Program-made: the position numbers and the translations under genes
Source of the DNA: an uncultured Clostridiaceae bacterium
Lineage (GTDB): Bacteria > Bacillota > Clostridia > Clostridiales > Clostridiaceae
Length of the DNA stretch: 55,420 nucleotides
Assembly: GCA_946405135.1 (NCBI GenBank)
Contig: CAMJGD010000007.1
Coordinates: 85,580 to 140,999, forward strand
Direction of reading: 5' to 3'
Notes under the pieces: generated by a model
Seen by the model: only the letters and a program-made list of their open reading frames with translations
What the model was told of the DNA's origin: nothing
The model's database searches: none
Shown: positions 1-9,630 of the stretch, one piece after another
How positions within the stretch are numbered: position 1 is the stretch's first letter
Layout of the letters: every line of letters begins with the position of its first letter

Positions 1-1
1 A

Positions 2-391
2 GGAAAATACTGCTATGCATATTCTGATGCTCATCTTCAAGTTACAGCAGCTTCAACACTGAAAAAAGGTGATGTGGTTTTTGCTATATCCTACTCAGGA
101 GAAACAAAGGATATTATTGATTCAATTAAAATAGCTAAAGATTCAGGAGCTTTAATTATATCATTAACAAAGTATGGGGTGAGTACTCTTAGTGAAATTG
201 CTCAAATCAATCTTTTTTTATCTTCACCCGAAATAACCATGAGAAGCGGAGCTATGGCCTCAAGGATTGCACAGCTTAATGTAATAGATATAGTTTTTTC
301 AGGAGTAGCGAGCCTTGAATATAAGAATATAAAAAAATATCTTGATAGAAGCAGAAAGTCTACATCACTTAAAAGATATAAACCATTATAA
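2..391 (+). CDS. RpiR/MurR-family regulator, C-terminal SIS domain (5' truncated)
   Basis: The reading frame is open from the window edge, so the N-terminal helix-turn-helix part lies outside. What remains (about 129 residues) is a SIS (sugar isomerase) domain: it contains the SIS-type stretch AISYSGETKD, where the serines and threonine would contact a phosphosugar, followed by alternating strands and helices. RpiR-family regulators bind DNA as dimers and sense phosphosugars through this domain. No target gene can be tied to it from this window, because the next genes run the other way. A stand-alone SIS isomerase is possible but less likely given the C-terminal tail typical of RpiR proteins. 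Confidence 0.8.
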   Translation, partial: GKYCYAYSDAHLQVTAASTLKKGDVVFAISYSGETKDIIDSIKIAKDSGALIISLTKYGVSTLSEIAQINLFLSSPEITMRSGAMASRIAQLNVIDIVFSGVASLEYKNIKKYLDRSRKSTSLKRYKPL

Positions 392-521
392 AAATAAACC
401 ATCTCTAGGGTACTTTTAAAAAAGAAGATACCTTAGGGGTGGATAAATGTAATAAGTTATATTAATTTTAATAATATTCAATTTAACTTCTTTGAAGTAA
501 AATTTTTAAAGTTTATTTTTA

Positions 522-890
522 TTACTTTTCAAGGGCATTCCAATGTTCCATAATTTCGCTTAATTCTATAATAGCAGATGATTTGTCACCTATGGATATT
601 GCTCCTTCTATTCGAGCAATATTTATATCAATTATATTCATTTCGTCACGTTCTACGCTGAATTGCACTCTTTTTTCTACAGTCTTCCAAGCAGCTTTTA
701 AATGTTGTACATCTGTTTTAGCTTGTTCCCAGTCTTCATTTATTACATCTTTTTTTAAAGTTTCAATGCAGCTAGCAACATCATCAGATTTACCAAAGGG
801 TTTTTTTAATATTCCGCCAGAAGTCATTATTGTTATAAATAAAATTAACACTAAAATTGGTACTATGTAAGATACTGTTTTTTTCATCAT
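522..890 (-). CDS. DUF4363 family protein
   Basis: A 122-residue protein with one N-terminal membrane segment (about residues 6-24) followed by a helical extracytoplasmic region rich in charged residues. The pattern matches DUF4363, a family usually found beside DUF421/YetF proteins, and a DUF421 gene lies directly upstream on the same strand. Two adjacent ATG codons (887 and 890) could serve as start, and no strong SD sequence is visible. Function is unknown; in spore formers DUF421 neighbours have been linked to spore membrane properties, but nothing here proves that role. Confidence 0.8.
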   Translation of the reverse strand: MMKKTVSYIVPILVLILFITIMTSGGILKKPFGKSDDVASCIETLKKDVINEDWEQAKTDVQHLKAAWKTVEKRVQFSVERDEMNIIDINIARIEGAISIGDKSSAIIELSEIMEHWNALEK

Positions 891-1062
891 AACAAGCTCT
901 ATAAAATCTATAAGAGAGAAAATTTATAGATTTTACTCATACACTAAATCATTTGTACTGATTAGCATACATAATAGCATTTCTCTATAATGCTATACCT
1001 TAAGCTAAAGGTAATTCTGTTACTTCCTTTCTAAAATCAAGTAACTAATTTTCTATTTTGAA

Positions 1063-1090
1063 AATATAGAGTAGTTACTTGCTCTATATT
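1063..1090 (-). terminator. stem-loop between DUF421 and DUF4363 genes
   Basis: A perfect 9-bp inverted repeat (AATATAGAG at 1063-1071, CTCTATATT at 1082-1090) with a 10-nt loop sits just after the DUF421 stop codon. An overlapping alternative pairing (AAGTAACT near 1039 with AGTTACTT at 1073-1080) is also possible. It may be a partial terminator or processing site that sets the ratio of the two products. Confidence 0.4.
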
Positions 1091-1099
1091 TTAATAAAA

Positions 1100-1807
1100 T
1101 CATTTAAATATATTTTTGCTGCTGATAATTTTATTTTTGTAAGCATCAATTTTCAATTTTTTTGATGAGTCTAGATAGGCATAAAAAATTTCTGAAGGAT
1201 TATCAAAACCTTGATTATTTAATTGGCTTAAGAGCCACTTACGATCAAAATTTAATTTATATAAATTATCATCAATTATTATGCCATTAAATATCACTTC
1301 GTTATTTAAATTATCATTAGATGGTATATTCATGCTGTTTATCATATTTTGAAACAATTCTTTTTGAAAAACAGAAAGTTGACCATTTGTTTCAATTATG
1401 GCAAATTTAACTTCATTAACATCAAAGATATCTTTAAGACGAAGCTGTTGTAAAAGCTCACTTAAAGTGAACTTAGTACTTTCTAAATTTTTTCCAAGTA
1501 TCTTTCCATCGTGTATCACAATGACTGCTTCATCATTCATGTATTGAGATATGTTTTTTGATTTCAATGAAACTAACTGCATTAAAACACCTAAAACAGC
1601 CCAGGTTAGCAATCCCACCCAATGAGGCCATGCAGCACTGCTTAAATCAATAGTAAGAGATGCTGCAAAAGAACCAACTGTTATCCCTAATATGTAGTCA
1701 AAAAAAGTGATTTGCCCTATTTGCTGTTTTCCAAGAATTCTTGTGAAAATGAGAAGTGTAAAAAAACTTATTATGCCCCTGACACAGACCACTAGTGCTT
1801 CATTCAA
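1100..1807 (-). CDS. DUF421 (YetF-like) membrane protein
   Basis: A 235-residue protein with three N-terminal membrane segments within about the first 80 residues and a soluble C-terminal alpha/beta domain, as in DUF421/YetF. The N-terminal part has the family stretch ILGKQQIGQITFFDYI. The start is TTG (complement of 1805-1807), preceded on the minus strand by a purine-rich GGTGG site. It appears to be the first gene of a two-gene unit with the DUF4363 gene 209 bp downstream. The biochemical role is unknown; members affect spore or membrane properties in bacilli. Confidence 0.88.
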   Translation of the reverse strand: MNEALVVCVRGIISFFTLLIFTRILGKQQIGQITFFDYILGITVGSFAASLTIDLSSAAWPHWVGLLTWAVLGVLMQLVSLKSKNISQYMNDEAVIVIHDGKILGKNLESTKFTLSELLQQLRLKDIFDVNEVKFAIIETNGQLSVFQKELFQNMINSMNIPSNDNLNNEVIFNGIIIDDNLYKLNFDRKWLLSQLNNQGFDNPSEIFYAYLDSSKKLKIDAYKNKIISSKNIFK

Positions 1808-2010
1808 AATTAGTCACCACCGCTAAATTTAATAGTTATTACATATTATATTATAACTATTTCAGTAAAATATATTCTTTTACAAATTGTAAATACATGT
1901 ACAAGCTTGTTAATAACAAATGAGTATTTTAAATTAGCATGGATAAAATTATATGATAAATTTACAAGTAAAATAATACAGTAGCTAGGTGCTAACTGTC
2001 AGCAAAATAA

Positions 2011-2038
2011 TTACTAAAACAAGTATTTGTTTTAGTAA
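2011..2038. repeat. 12-bp perfect inverted repeat upstream of yedE
   Basis: TTACTAAAACAA at 2011-2022 is repeated as its reverse complement at 2027-2038 with a 4-nt loop GTAT. No T-run follows, so it does not look like an intrinsic terminator. It lies about 95 bp before yedE and could be an operator or an mRNA hairpin. Confidence 0.5.
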
Positions 2039-2132
2039 TAGTTAAAGGATTAATCATACAATATTTTAATTTAACAAGATGACCAAGATTTGTTATATTT
2101 AACTTAAGCAAATAAGTTAGGAGGCTAGGTTA

Positions 2133-3221
2133 ATGAAAGATAAGATGGACATTATAATAACAGGTGCTATAGTAGGAATACTATCAGTACTACTTGTTAA
2201 GTTTGGAAATCCTGTAAACATGGGTATATGTATAGCCTGTTTTATAAGGGATACTGCAGGAGCAGTAGGTATGCACAGAGCGGAAGTTGTTCAATACATA
2301 AGACCAGAAATCATAGGTATAGTTATAGGTGCATTTTTAATGGCATTTTTTAAAAAAGAGTTCGATTCTCGTGCTGGCTCTTCTCCATTTATAAGGTTTA
2401 TACTTGGATTCATAGTTATGATAGGAGCTTTAATGTTTTTAGGATGCCCGCTTAGAATGGTTTTAAGATTAGGCGGCGGAGATTTAAATGCAATTACAGG
2501 ATTATTAGGATTTGCAGTTGGAATATTTGTAGGTATTCAGTTCTTAAACAAAGGATTTAGTTTAAAAAGGAATTATAAAACTACTAATGTAGAAGGTTAT
2601 CTATTTCCAGTTGTAAATGTAGGACTATTTGTATTGTTAATAGCTGCACCAACATTTATATTTTTTAGTAAGAAAGGTCCAGGTTCATTGCATGCTCCAA
2701 TATATATGTCACTAATAGCTGGACTTATAGTAGGTGCTCTTGCTCAGAAAACTAGATTATGCATGGTAGGTGGTATTAGAGATCTTATAATGTTTAAAGA
2801 TACCTATTTATTATCAGGATTTATAGCTATATTTGTAGTTACTCTTATAGGTAATCTAATAATAGGTAAATTCAAATTAGGTTTTGTTGATCAAGTAGTT
2901 GCTCATAATGATGCTTTATGGAATTTTACTGGAATGGTACTGGTAGGTTGGGCATCAGTACTTTTAGGTGGATGTCCATTAAGACAACTTATATTATCCG
3001 CAGAAGGAAATATTGATTCAGTAATGTCAGTATTAGGAATGTTTGTGGGAGCTGCTTTTGTTCATAATTTTGGATTAGCTTCAAGTGCAAAAGGACCAAC
3101 CCTAAATGGAAAGGTAGCAGTGATTTTAGGATTAATAGTAGTGCTTTTAATATCTTACTTAAACAGGGAAAAACACATTGAGGTGAAGGTGAAAGGGGAT
3201 GTAAAAGTTGGTTCAAATTGA
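2133..3221 (+). CDS. yedE: YedE-family putative selenium/sulfur transporter
   Basis: A 362-residue integral membrane protein with about ten membrane segments arranged as two internal repeats. Each half carries a GCPLR motif (around residues 109-113 and 287-291), plus further conserved cysteines near MGICIACF and RLCMVGG, as in the YeeE/YedE family of thiosulfate or selenium-related transporters. A TAGGAGG site lies 8 nt before the ATG. The gene is followed by a TusA-like and a DUF3343 gene, the usual arrangement in organisms that use selenium. Transport of a reduced selenium or sulfur species is inferred from family and context; the substrate cannot be read from sequence. Confidence 0.88.
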   Translation: MKDKMDIIITGAIVGILSVLLVKFGNPVNMGICIACFIRDTAGAVGMHRAEVVQYIRPEIIGIVIGAFLMAFFKKEFDSRAGSSPFIRFILGFIVMIGALMFLGCPLRMVLRLGGGDLNAITGLLGFAVGIFVGIQFLNKGFSLKRNYKTTNVEGYLFPVVNVGLFVLLIAAPTFIFFSKKGPGSLHAPIYMSLIAGLIVGALAQKTRLCMVGGIRDLIMFKDTYLLSGFIAIFVVTLIGNLIIGKFKLGFVDQVVAHNDALWNFTGMVLVGWASVLLGGCPLRQLILSAEGNIDSVMSVLGMFVGAAFVHNFGLASSAKGPTLNGKVAVILGLIVVLLISYLNREKHIEVKVKGDVKVGSN

Positions 3222-3414
3222 TGCTAGAGGGATGTCCTGTCCTCAACCAGTGCTAATGACTCAAAAAGCATTAAAACAGTATCCAGAAGGTGTAGAAGTA
3301 TTAGTAGATAATATTACAGCGAAAAATAATGTGGAGCGCTATATGAAAAAAGCTGGATATAAGATTTCTATTGAGAAAAAAGAAAATGATTTTATGTTAT
3401 GTGCTAGTAGGTAA
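3208..3414 (+). CDS. yedF: TusA/YedF-like sulfurtransferase
   Basis: A 68-residue TusA/SirA-fold protein with the signature MSCPQPV, in which the cysteine of C-P-x-P carries a persulfide or perselenide. It starts at a TTG inside the last codons of yedE (14-nt overlap) with an AAGGGGA site 8 nt upstream, so translation is probably coupled. It lacks the DsrE-like second domain found in longer clostridial YedF proteins. Likely role: accept sulfur or selenium from the YedE transporter and pass it on in the cytoplasm, perhaps to the DUF3343 protein encoded next. Confidence 0.88.
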   Translation: MVQIDARGMSCPQPVLMTQKALKQYPEGVEVLVDNITAKNNVERYMKKAGYKISIEKKENDFMLCASR

Positions 3415-3420
3415 TAAATT

Positions 3421-3657
3421 ATGACATATATTTCATTATTTCATACTCATTCAGGAGCAATTAAATTTAGCAATATGTTAAAAAAAGAATCTATAAAATA
3501 TGATGTTAAGCCATCACCAAGAAAATTAAGTTCCAATTGCGGTATAAGTGTTACATTTGATTACCACAAAGATATAAAAGATTTAATAATAGAAGATGTG
3601 GAGAGCATGTACTTAATAGAAAATAAAGAGTATATATTAGTTTATAAATCAGAGTAA
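3421..3657 (+). CDS. DUF3343 putative Se/S carrier protein
   Basis: A 78-residue protein of the DUF3343 family, described as putative Se/S carrier-like. A conserved cysteine sits in SSNCGISV (around residue 40), the likely carrier residue. It begins 6 nt after the yedF stop, so the three genes form one operon closed by the terminator at 3686-3730. No strong SD is seen in the tiny gap, which suggests translational coupling. The name rests on family pattern; the chemistry has not been shown by anything in the sequence. Confidence 0.82.
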   Translation: MTYISLFHTHSGAIKFSNMLKKESIKYDVKPSPRKLSSNCGISVTFDYHKDIKDLIIEDVESMYLIENKEYILVYKSE

Positions 3658-3685
3658 ACAAGATGTAATTTTATAAATTAAAGGT

Positions 3686-3730
3686 ATGTCTTAAAGTAGA
3701 AGTAATTTTTACTTTAAGGCATCTTTTTTT
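3686..3730 (+). terminator. Rho-independent terminator of yedE-yedF-DUF3343
   Basis: A 13-bp stem (ATGTCTTAAAGTA at 3686-3698 with its partner at 3710-3722, one G-T pair) is followed by a run of T residues. Confidence 0.85.
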
Positions 3731-3861
3731 ATATAATTAATATGCTATATAGTGGTAATGGTTAATCCATGGTATAATTTAAATGTACTTTTAGCAAGAA
3801 AAAATTTTTCTCATAATGTTTATAAAAATTATTATTTATTTAGAAAGTAGGGATATAATAA

Positions 3862-4860
3862 ATGAAAAATAAGATTATTTCTGTATTTTTAGCAAGTGCT
3901 ATTATTACAGGATTATTTATGCCGGTAAGTGTAATGGCAAAAGATAATAAACGTATAGTGACTTTAGGGGCAGACTTGACAGAAAGTCAAAGAAATCAAA
4001 TGTTAGATAGGTTTAATGTAACAAAGGAGGAAATAGAAAAAGGGGAAATTGAAAAAATCGATATAACCATACAGGATATAAGAGAACAGCTAGGTATGGA
4101 TACCAGTAAACCTGTGGCTAAAGGCAGTGTATCTATTTCTAGTTGTTATGTGGAGGTTTTACCTAAAGGGAAGGGAATAAATGTAACCACAAATAATTTA
4201 ACAGAAGTTACTAAAAATATGTTGGCTAATGCAATTGTAACATCAGGTATAACAGATGCAAAAGTAATAGCAGATGCTCCTTATAAGGTAACAGGTACTG
4301 CTGCGTTATCAGGTATATTAAAAGGGTTTGAGCAGACTATGGGACAAGAGTTGCCTTTAGAAAATAAAAAAGTAGCTAGAGAAGAAATAAATGTAACAAA
4401 ATCACTAGGAGATGAGATAGGACCAGATAAAGCAGCTTCTTTAATAAATGATGCAAAGACAGAGGTAATAAAAGAAAAACCTAAGGAAAAAGAAGATATA
4501 GATAAGATAGTTAACAAAACTGCTGATAGATATGAGGTCAAGCTATCAAAAGAGCAAGAGGAAAATATTACTCAATTGATGACAAAATTAAATGATTTAG
4601 ATTTAAACTATAAAGAACTAAAGGGAACTTTATCTAAATTAAATGATACAATGACAAAAAGCTTAGAAAAAGCAGGCTTTATATTAAAAGAAAATAATAC
4701 TTTATTAAAGAAAATATCTAGACAGCTAGATAGCTTTGCTACTTGGGTTAAGGGGCTATTTAGTAAAGCTAAAAAAGTAGACATAGAACCAGCAGATTTA
4801 AAAATTAAAAAAGAAAATGTAAAAGAAACTATAGATGACATATTTGAAAAAGTCCAGTAA
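3862..4860 (+). CDS. Secreted DUF1002 family protein
   Basis: A 332-residue protein with a signal peptide (about residues 1-26, ending near SVMA/K). Residues 30-200 match DUF1002, a family of exported proteins of unknown function common in Firmicutes. The C-terminal third is highly charged and helical, probably coiled coil. It has its own terminator and is preceded by another, so it is a single-gene unit. Function is not known. Confidence 0.85.
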   Translation: MKNKIISVFLASAIITGLFMPVSVMAKDNKRIVTLGADLTESQRNQMLDRFNVTKEEIEKGEIEKIDITIQDIREQLGMDTSKPVAKGSVSISSCYVEVLPKGKGINVTTNNLTEVTKNMLANAIVTSGITDAKVIADAPYKVTGTAALSGILKGFEQTMGQELPLENKKVAREEINVTKSLGDEIGPDKAASLINDAKTEVIKEKPKEKEDIDKIVNKTADRYEVKLSKEQEENITQLMTKLNDLDLNYKELKGTLSKLNDTMTKSLEKAGFILKENNTLLKKISRQLDSFATWVKGLFSKAKKVDIEPADLKIKKENVKETIDDIFEKVQ

Positions 4861-4874
4861 ACAGGAAAATCATG

Positions 4875-4928
4875 AAAAAGGTTATCTTAAAATGGTTAAA
4901 ACAATCATTAAAAAGATGACCTTTTTTA
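4875..4928 (+). terminator. Rho-independent terminator after the DUF1002 gene
   Basis: AAGGTTATCTT pairs with AAGATGACCTT (one G-T) across a loop of about 24 nt, followed by a T-run at 4922-4927. Confidence 0.7.
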
Positions 4929-4949
4929 AAAAATATTAGAGGTGTGATT

Positions 4950-6848
4950 ATGAAGATGAAATTGGTAGGATTAGATACTGAATTAGAAAAGATGCTTTTA
5001 GAAGTAAATAAGGTTTTTAATATTAACTTTGATGAGGATGGAGAAGAAATAAATGTATTATTACTTACGGAATCTTCAGAAAATGATATAGAAATATGTA
5101 GAGGAAGAGAAAATACCATAAAGTATAAAAATAAAAATAATTTTTTTAGGGCCTTAGGGTTATACGCTCAGTTCGTAGAAGAAGGTAAAGAAGAATTTTA
5201 TCATGCAGAGAAACCTTTAATAAAATCTGTGGCAACAATGGTAGACGTTTCAAGAAATGCGGTTTATAAAGTTGAAGAACTTAAGAAATTCTTGATTAAA
5301 CTGGCCTTTATTGGACACAATCAGTGTATGTTATATACAGAGGATACTTATGAGGTAAATGGATATGAGTACTTTGGATATCTGAGAGGAAAATATTCAA
5401 AGAAAGAGTTAAGAGAATTAGATGATTTTGCATATACTTTGGGTATAGAATTGATTCCTTGTATTCAGACTTTAGGTCATTTAAAACAAACTTTAAAATG
5501 GGACTATGCTAATGAAATTAAAGATACTGAAAGCGTACTACTAGTTGGTGAAGAAAAAACCTATACATTCATTGAAGCAATGATATCTACTTTAAGAGAG
5601 GTTTTTAGAAGTGAAAACTTACATATTGGAATGGATGAGGCTCTTGACTTAGGAAGAGGAGAATATTTAACCCAAAATGGTTATAAGTCTCATCATGAAC
5701 TTATGATAGAACATTTAAATAGAGTATGTGATATAGCAAAAAAATATGACTTTACTCCTATGATGTGGGATGATATGTTTTTTAGAACAGGTGCTCCCAA
5801 TGGCCAGTACTATGATGTAAATACAGTAATAACAGACGAAATAATTGAAAGCATTCCAAAGGAAGTTAAATTAGTTTATTGGGATTACTATAACTCAAAG
5901 GAAGAAACCTATAGCAAGCTTTTAGATATAAGAAAGAGATTTAATAATAAAATAGTATTTGCTGGAGGTGTATGGAAGTGGCTAGGTTATGCTCCTACAT
6001 ATTCTAGAACCTTCGCAACTACTGAGGCAGCCTTAGCACAATGTAAGCTTAATGGGATTGATGAAGTAATAGCAACAGCTTGGGGAGATGAAGGGGCAGA
6101 AGCACCTCTTGATTCTATATTGCTAGGGTTGATTCTTTTTGGAGAGCATGCTTATTATTTAAATGTGGATCAGCAGTGGTTAAATAGGAGATGTAAATTT
6201 ATTACAGGGTTATCTGTGGAGGATTTTATGGCTTTAGAAGAATTAGATTTGGTAGCTAATATTAAAGTGCCTAATTTAAAATCTTTAAATCCATCTAAAT
6301 ATCTAATATATCAAGATATACTACTAGGAGCCTTTGATAAACACATAGAAAATGCAGAACTTCAATATTATTATAGAAATTTAGCAAAGAAGTATGATGT
6401 TATTTCTAATAAGACAGAAGAGTATAAATCTATGTTTAAAATGTTTGCAGCTATTAGTGATTTCCTTTCAGTAAAAGGTGATTTAGGGATAAGAATTAGG
6501 AAAGCCTATTTAAATAATGACAAAGAAGAAATTAAAAATATTGTAGATAATGTACTGCCAGATTTGAAGGATAAACTTGATAATTTTCATAGTGCCTTTA
6601 GAACTTTATGGTATGAAAAATGTAAAGGTCATGGTTTTGAGGTTATTGATATTAGATTGGGTGGTATTAAGGCAAGAATAGATTCCACCATATTTAGATT
6701 AAATCAATATTTAAGTGGACAAATTTATAAAATTGAAGAATTAGATGAAGAAAGATTATATTTTTCTAATGAAATGGATGAAGAAACTAAACAAATATCC
6801 TTTGTTAAATATCAGCACATAGCTACTCAAAATATATTAACATGGTGA
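4950..6848 (+). CDS. GH20 family beta-N-acetylhexosaminidase (cytoplasmic)
   Basis: About 632 residues. A small alpha/beta domain (1-90) precedes a TIM barrel of the GH20 family. The signature HIGMDEA carries the catalytic Asp-Glu pair at D229-E230, which performs substrate-assisted cleavage of terminal beta-GlcNAc or GalNAc. There is no signal peptide, so it should act on imported chito- or peptidoglycan-derived oligosaccharides. The ATG at 4950 has AGAGGTG upstream; a GTG at 4944 lies inside that site and is less likely. No transporter is adjacent. The C-terminal 200 residues are helical and less conserved. Confidence 0.87.
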   Translation: MKMKLVGLDTELEKMLLEVNKVFNINFDEDGEEINVLLLTESSENDIEICRGRENTIKYKNKNNFFRALGLYAQFVEEGKEEFYHAEKPLIKSVATMVDVSRNAVYKVEELKKFLIKLAFIGHNQCMLYTEDTYEVNGYEYFGYLRGKYSKKELRELDDFAYTLGIELIPCIQTLGHLKQTLKWDYANEIKDTESVLLVGEEKTYTFIEAMISTLREVFRSENLHIGMDEALDLGRGEYLTQNGYKSHHELMIEHLNRVCDIAKKYDFTPMMWDDMFFRTGAPNGQYYDVNTVITDEIIESIPKEVKLVYWDYYNSKEETYSKLLDIRKRFNNKIVFAGGVWKWLGYAPTYSRTFATTEAALAQCKLNGIDEVIATAWGDEGAEAPLDSILLGLILFGEHAYYLNVDQQWLNRRCKFITGLSVEDFMALEELDLVANIKVPNLKSLNPSKYLIYQDILLGAFDKHIENAELQYYYRNLAKKYDVISNKTEEYKSMFKMFAAISDFLSVKGDLGIRIRKAYLNNDKEEIKNIVDNVLPDLKDKLDNFHSAFRTLWYEKCKGHGFEVIDIRLGGIKARIDSTIFRLNQYLSGQIYKIEELDEERLYFSNEMDEETKQISFVKYQHIATQNILTW

Positions 6849-6918
6849 TCAGGTAGGGTTTGATATTGAAATTTTATATATTTAGGGATACTATTTTATA
6901 AAAAATGGAGGGCTTTTT

Positions 6919-8403
6919 TTGGAACAAGATTTAATGAAAGAGAATGAACTTGAAGTAAATATGATTGTAAATAAAATATTTTATATTTTTTTAGCTATTA
7001 TACCTATATCTTTTATATTAAATATATTAAAGATATTTATAGTACCCTGGAATTTTTTCTGGACATTATCCGCCATAACTTTAATTTCTGCTATAATACC
7101 CATGTGTTATAAAAGGTTCTCAAATTCCTCTAAATATTATAAATACATATCCATAATATGCTTTATGGTAATAACTACTACTAGTTATAGTTTAAATCAT
7201 GTATATTGCATATTTTTGACTATAGTACCTATAGCAGTTTCATGTCTATACTTTGACACAAAATTAGTAAAGTTAACCTCTTTATTAACTATAATTTCTC
7301 TTTTTTTAGGACAAGTAATTTGTACTTTGTTTAAAAAACAATTCTCATATACTATGACTAATATGTATATATCTACTATAAGTTTTACTATACAAATTTT
7401 TATTTTGGGGGTAATTTTTATATCTCTTACTAAAAGAGCAAAAAATATGCTTTTGTCTTCTAATAAGTTATCTACGAGTTTAAACAATATTATACAAAAT
7501 ACAAAAGAAACATCTTCAGAACTTAAAGAGATTGTAACTGAAACTTGCAATAAAATAGAGAATACTACAGTAGCATCAAATATGATAGTTGATTCTATAG
7601 GAAATATATCAAATGAAACCAAGTCTTTTGAGAAAGAAATAACTTCTGTAAATAATAGAGTGGAAGATGTGGTTGAAAAAATTAATAATATTTTAGAAGA
7701 AACCTATAGCATGAAAAATAAATCTAACGATATGATAAATGTATCCCAAGAAGCTAAAAAAAATTTAATCAATATAATAAATAATATGAAAAATGTAGAG
7801 CTATATATAAATAGCTCTAAAGAAAACACATTATGTTTATCTCAAGAATTTCAAAAGATAGGTGAGACTACAAGTATAATTTCAAATATATCAAGCCAAA
7901 CCAATCTTTTAAGTCTTAATGCTTCTATAGAAGCTGCAAGAGCAGGAGAACATGGAAGGGGATTTGGGGTAGTAGCCGAAAGTATAAGAAAATTAGCAGA
8001 ACAATCGGATGAATCTACAAGTTATATAAACAGCATAATAACCACTCTTTCAAATCTGGTAGATAAGTCAGAGGATTCTATAATGTGCACCTATAAAACC
8101 ATTAAGGAAGGTGCAGAACTGATACTTGGCATGAGTTCTATATTTGATAATATAGTAGAAGTTCAAAAAGAAACTATAAGTCAAGTGGAACTAATAAATT
8201 CTCTTATGGAAGATTTGAATATAGAAGGCACAAGTATAAGTAAAAACATGGAAAATTTATTAGAATCAAATAAAAATATACTAGGGAATATAAATTCTAT
8301 ATCTAATTCTATAGATGAGTTATATTCAGCATCAAAAGATGTGGAAGAAAATATAAAGAATGTAGAGGCTAAGTCCAGGGATTTAAATCAGTATCATTCT
8401 TAG
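6919..8403 (+). CDS. Methyl-accepting chemotaxis protein without extracellular domain
   Basis: About 494 residues. Five or six membrane segments fill residues 20-175 with only short loops, so the sensor is a membrane-embedded bundle rather than an extracellular ligand-binding domain; no HAMP domain is apparent. The rest is a long coiled-coil signalling domain whose hairpin tip contains [20 protein letters not shown], the conserved CheA/CheW contact region. The start is TTG at 6919 with TGGAGGG 6 nt upstream; an ATG at 6934 lacks such a site. It follows the GH20 gene by 70 bp with no terminator between, so the two may be cotranscribed. Confidence 0.9.
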   Translation: MEQDLMKENELEVNMIVNKIFYIFLAIIPISFILNILKIFIVPWNFFWTLSAITLISAIIPMCYKRFSNSSKYYKYISIICFMVITTTSYSLNHVYCIFLTIVPIAVSCLYFDTKLVKLTSLLTIISLFLGQVICTLFKKQFSYTMTNMYISTISFTIQIFILGVIFISLTKRAKNMLLSSNKLSTSLNNIIQNTKETSSELKEIVTETCNKIENTTVASNMIVDSIGNISNETKSFEKEITSVNNRVEDVVEKINNILEETYSMKNKSNDMINVSQEAKKNLINIINNMKNVELYINSSKENTLCLSQEFQKIGETTSIISNISSQTNLLSLNASIEAARAGEHGRGFGVVAESIRKLAEQSDESTSYINSIITTLSNLVDKSEDSIMCTYKTIKEGAELILGMSSIFDNIVEVQKETISQVELINSLMEDLNIEGTSISKNMENLLESNKNILGNINSISNSIDELYSASKDVEENIKNVEAKSRDLNQYHS

Positions 8404-8456
8404 CTAAAATCAATTTAAAATGACAAAAATTTTTACATATTCTAAATTTTTATAAT

Positions 8457-8522
8457 AGGAGAGAGATGAAAATAGCAGTTACGTTTATAGCTTTTAAGTG
8501 CTTTTTCATCTCTCTCCTTTTA
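8457..8522. terminator. Bidirectional terminator between chemoreceptor and AraC genes
   Basis: A perfect 16-bp stem (AGGAGAGAGATGAAAA at 8457-8472 with its complement at 8503-8518) and a 30-nt loop, with T residues after it. It lies between convergent genes. Confidence 0.8.
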
Positions 8523-8626
8523 CTAATTTGTTTAGCATTTCTATGATGCTTTCAGAGTTTTATTTCATACCTTTTGAAATTTCATTCACCATTTCCGTAA
8601 GCCAAATCAAAGGGAGTGTATATAAA

Positions 8627-9367
8627 TTAATAGTATTTGTATGATGAAAGGTTGTTTTGCTTTTTATATTGCATAGGAGTTACTCCGCTATGAGCTTTGA
8701 AAAAACTAGAGAAATACGTAATATGAGTAAAATTAAAAATATAGCTAATTTCACTAATTGAAAGCTCAGTATATGTTAGATAAAGTTTAATAGCATCTAT
8801 TTTTTGTTCAGTAATATACTGTGTTAAGGTTTTACCAACTTCTTTTTTAAAGGAAGCTGATAAGTAGTTTGGATGTACATTTACAATAGAAGCTAATTCA
8901 TTCAAAGAGAGTTTGTTTTCTATATTTTTTTTAATATAAGAAACCACCTGGTTAATAATTGGGTTATATAGATACTCCTTGTGAGTTTTTAGAATCTGAA
9001 TAAAATCTTCTAACATTTTATATTCTAAATTTTGCACTTCATCTCTATTATTAGTGTTATCAATAAGATTAATATAATAATCACTTAACATAAATGCTGT
9101 TTCAGGATATAATCCAGATTCTATAACAGCACGTGTAAAAAGAGTACAGGACCCTACTAAAGAGTATTTTAGAGAATTAAGAGGCCTATCGGAAAGTTGT
9201 GCTCTTTCCAAAGAATTAATCTTATTTAGAATTTCAATGCTTTTATCTATATCCATTTGCTTGATATATTCCATTAGTTCACGCTCAAGTTCATAAGGAG
9301 GGTGAGTATAAGATTCATATTTATTTTTGGCAATGATAAGTTCTAATTTTTTATAAATATTATTCAA
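8627..9367 (-). CDS. AraC-family transcriptional regulator
   Basis: A 246-residue protein. The C-terminal 100 residues are an AraC double helix-turn-helix (LSLNELASIVNVHPNYLSAS, then ISEISYIFNFTHITYFSSFF and the family ending GVTPMQYKK). The N-terminal 140 residues are helical, without a cupin motif, and may bind a ligand. The start is TTG (complement of 9365-9367) with a GAGGAG site 9 nt upstream. It is divergent from the sugar ABC/GH65 operon starting at 9631 and is the natural candidate to control it; the shared 260-bp gap would hold both promoters. Confidence 0.9.
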   Translation of the reverse strand: MNNIYKKLELIIAKNKYESYTHPPYELERELMEYIKQMDIDKSIEILNKINSLERAQLSDRPLNSLKYSLVGSCTLFTRAVIESGLYPETAFMLSDYYINLIDNTNNRDEVQNLEYKMLEDFIQILKTHKEYLYNPIINQVVSYIKKNIENKLSLNELASIVNVHPNYLSASFKKEVGKTLTQYITEQKIDAIKLYLTYTELSISEISYIFNFTHITYFSSFFKAHSGVTPMQYKKQNNLSSYKYY

Positions 9368-9557
9368 AATATATCACTCCTCACAAAATAATATTAAGAT
9401 TATATAATAAATATTAGAATTTTATAAAAAGTATACCTTTTCATAGATATAATGTCTATATAGTAAGTAAAATAATTTTAATTACATAAGAATACTTAAC
9501 TAATTATTATTTAATTTTGGGGTTAAACAGCGCTGATAAGCTTCAAAAGTTTGCGTA

Positions 9558-9576
9558 TACAATTAACTATATTGTA
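9558..9576. promoter_or_regulatory. Candidate operator in the AraC / ABC transporter intergenic region
   Basis: TACAAT and ATTGTA flank a 7-nt spacer, forming a short palindrome 55 bp before the binding-protein start. The region also holds an 8-bp palindrome CAGCGCTG near 9529-9536 that is only loosely like a CcpA site. Confidence 0.3.
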
Positions 9577-9630
9577 CATGAAAATTTAATTAAAAAAATA
9601 TTTTTATTTATTATGATGGAGGGATATAAA

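Noticed and set aside
392..521. Terminator between the RpiR and DUF4363 genes
   Set aside because: Only a weak stem (around 406-438) without T-run is visible; otherwise the gap shows nothing clear.
9517..9630. Upstream extension of the binding-protein gene
   Set aside because: The lipoprotein signal peptide and strong SD place the start at 9631.
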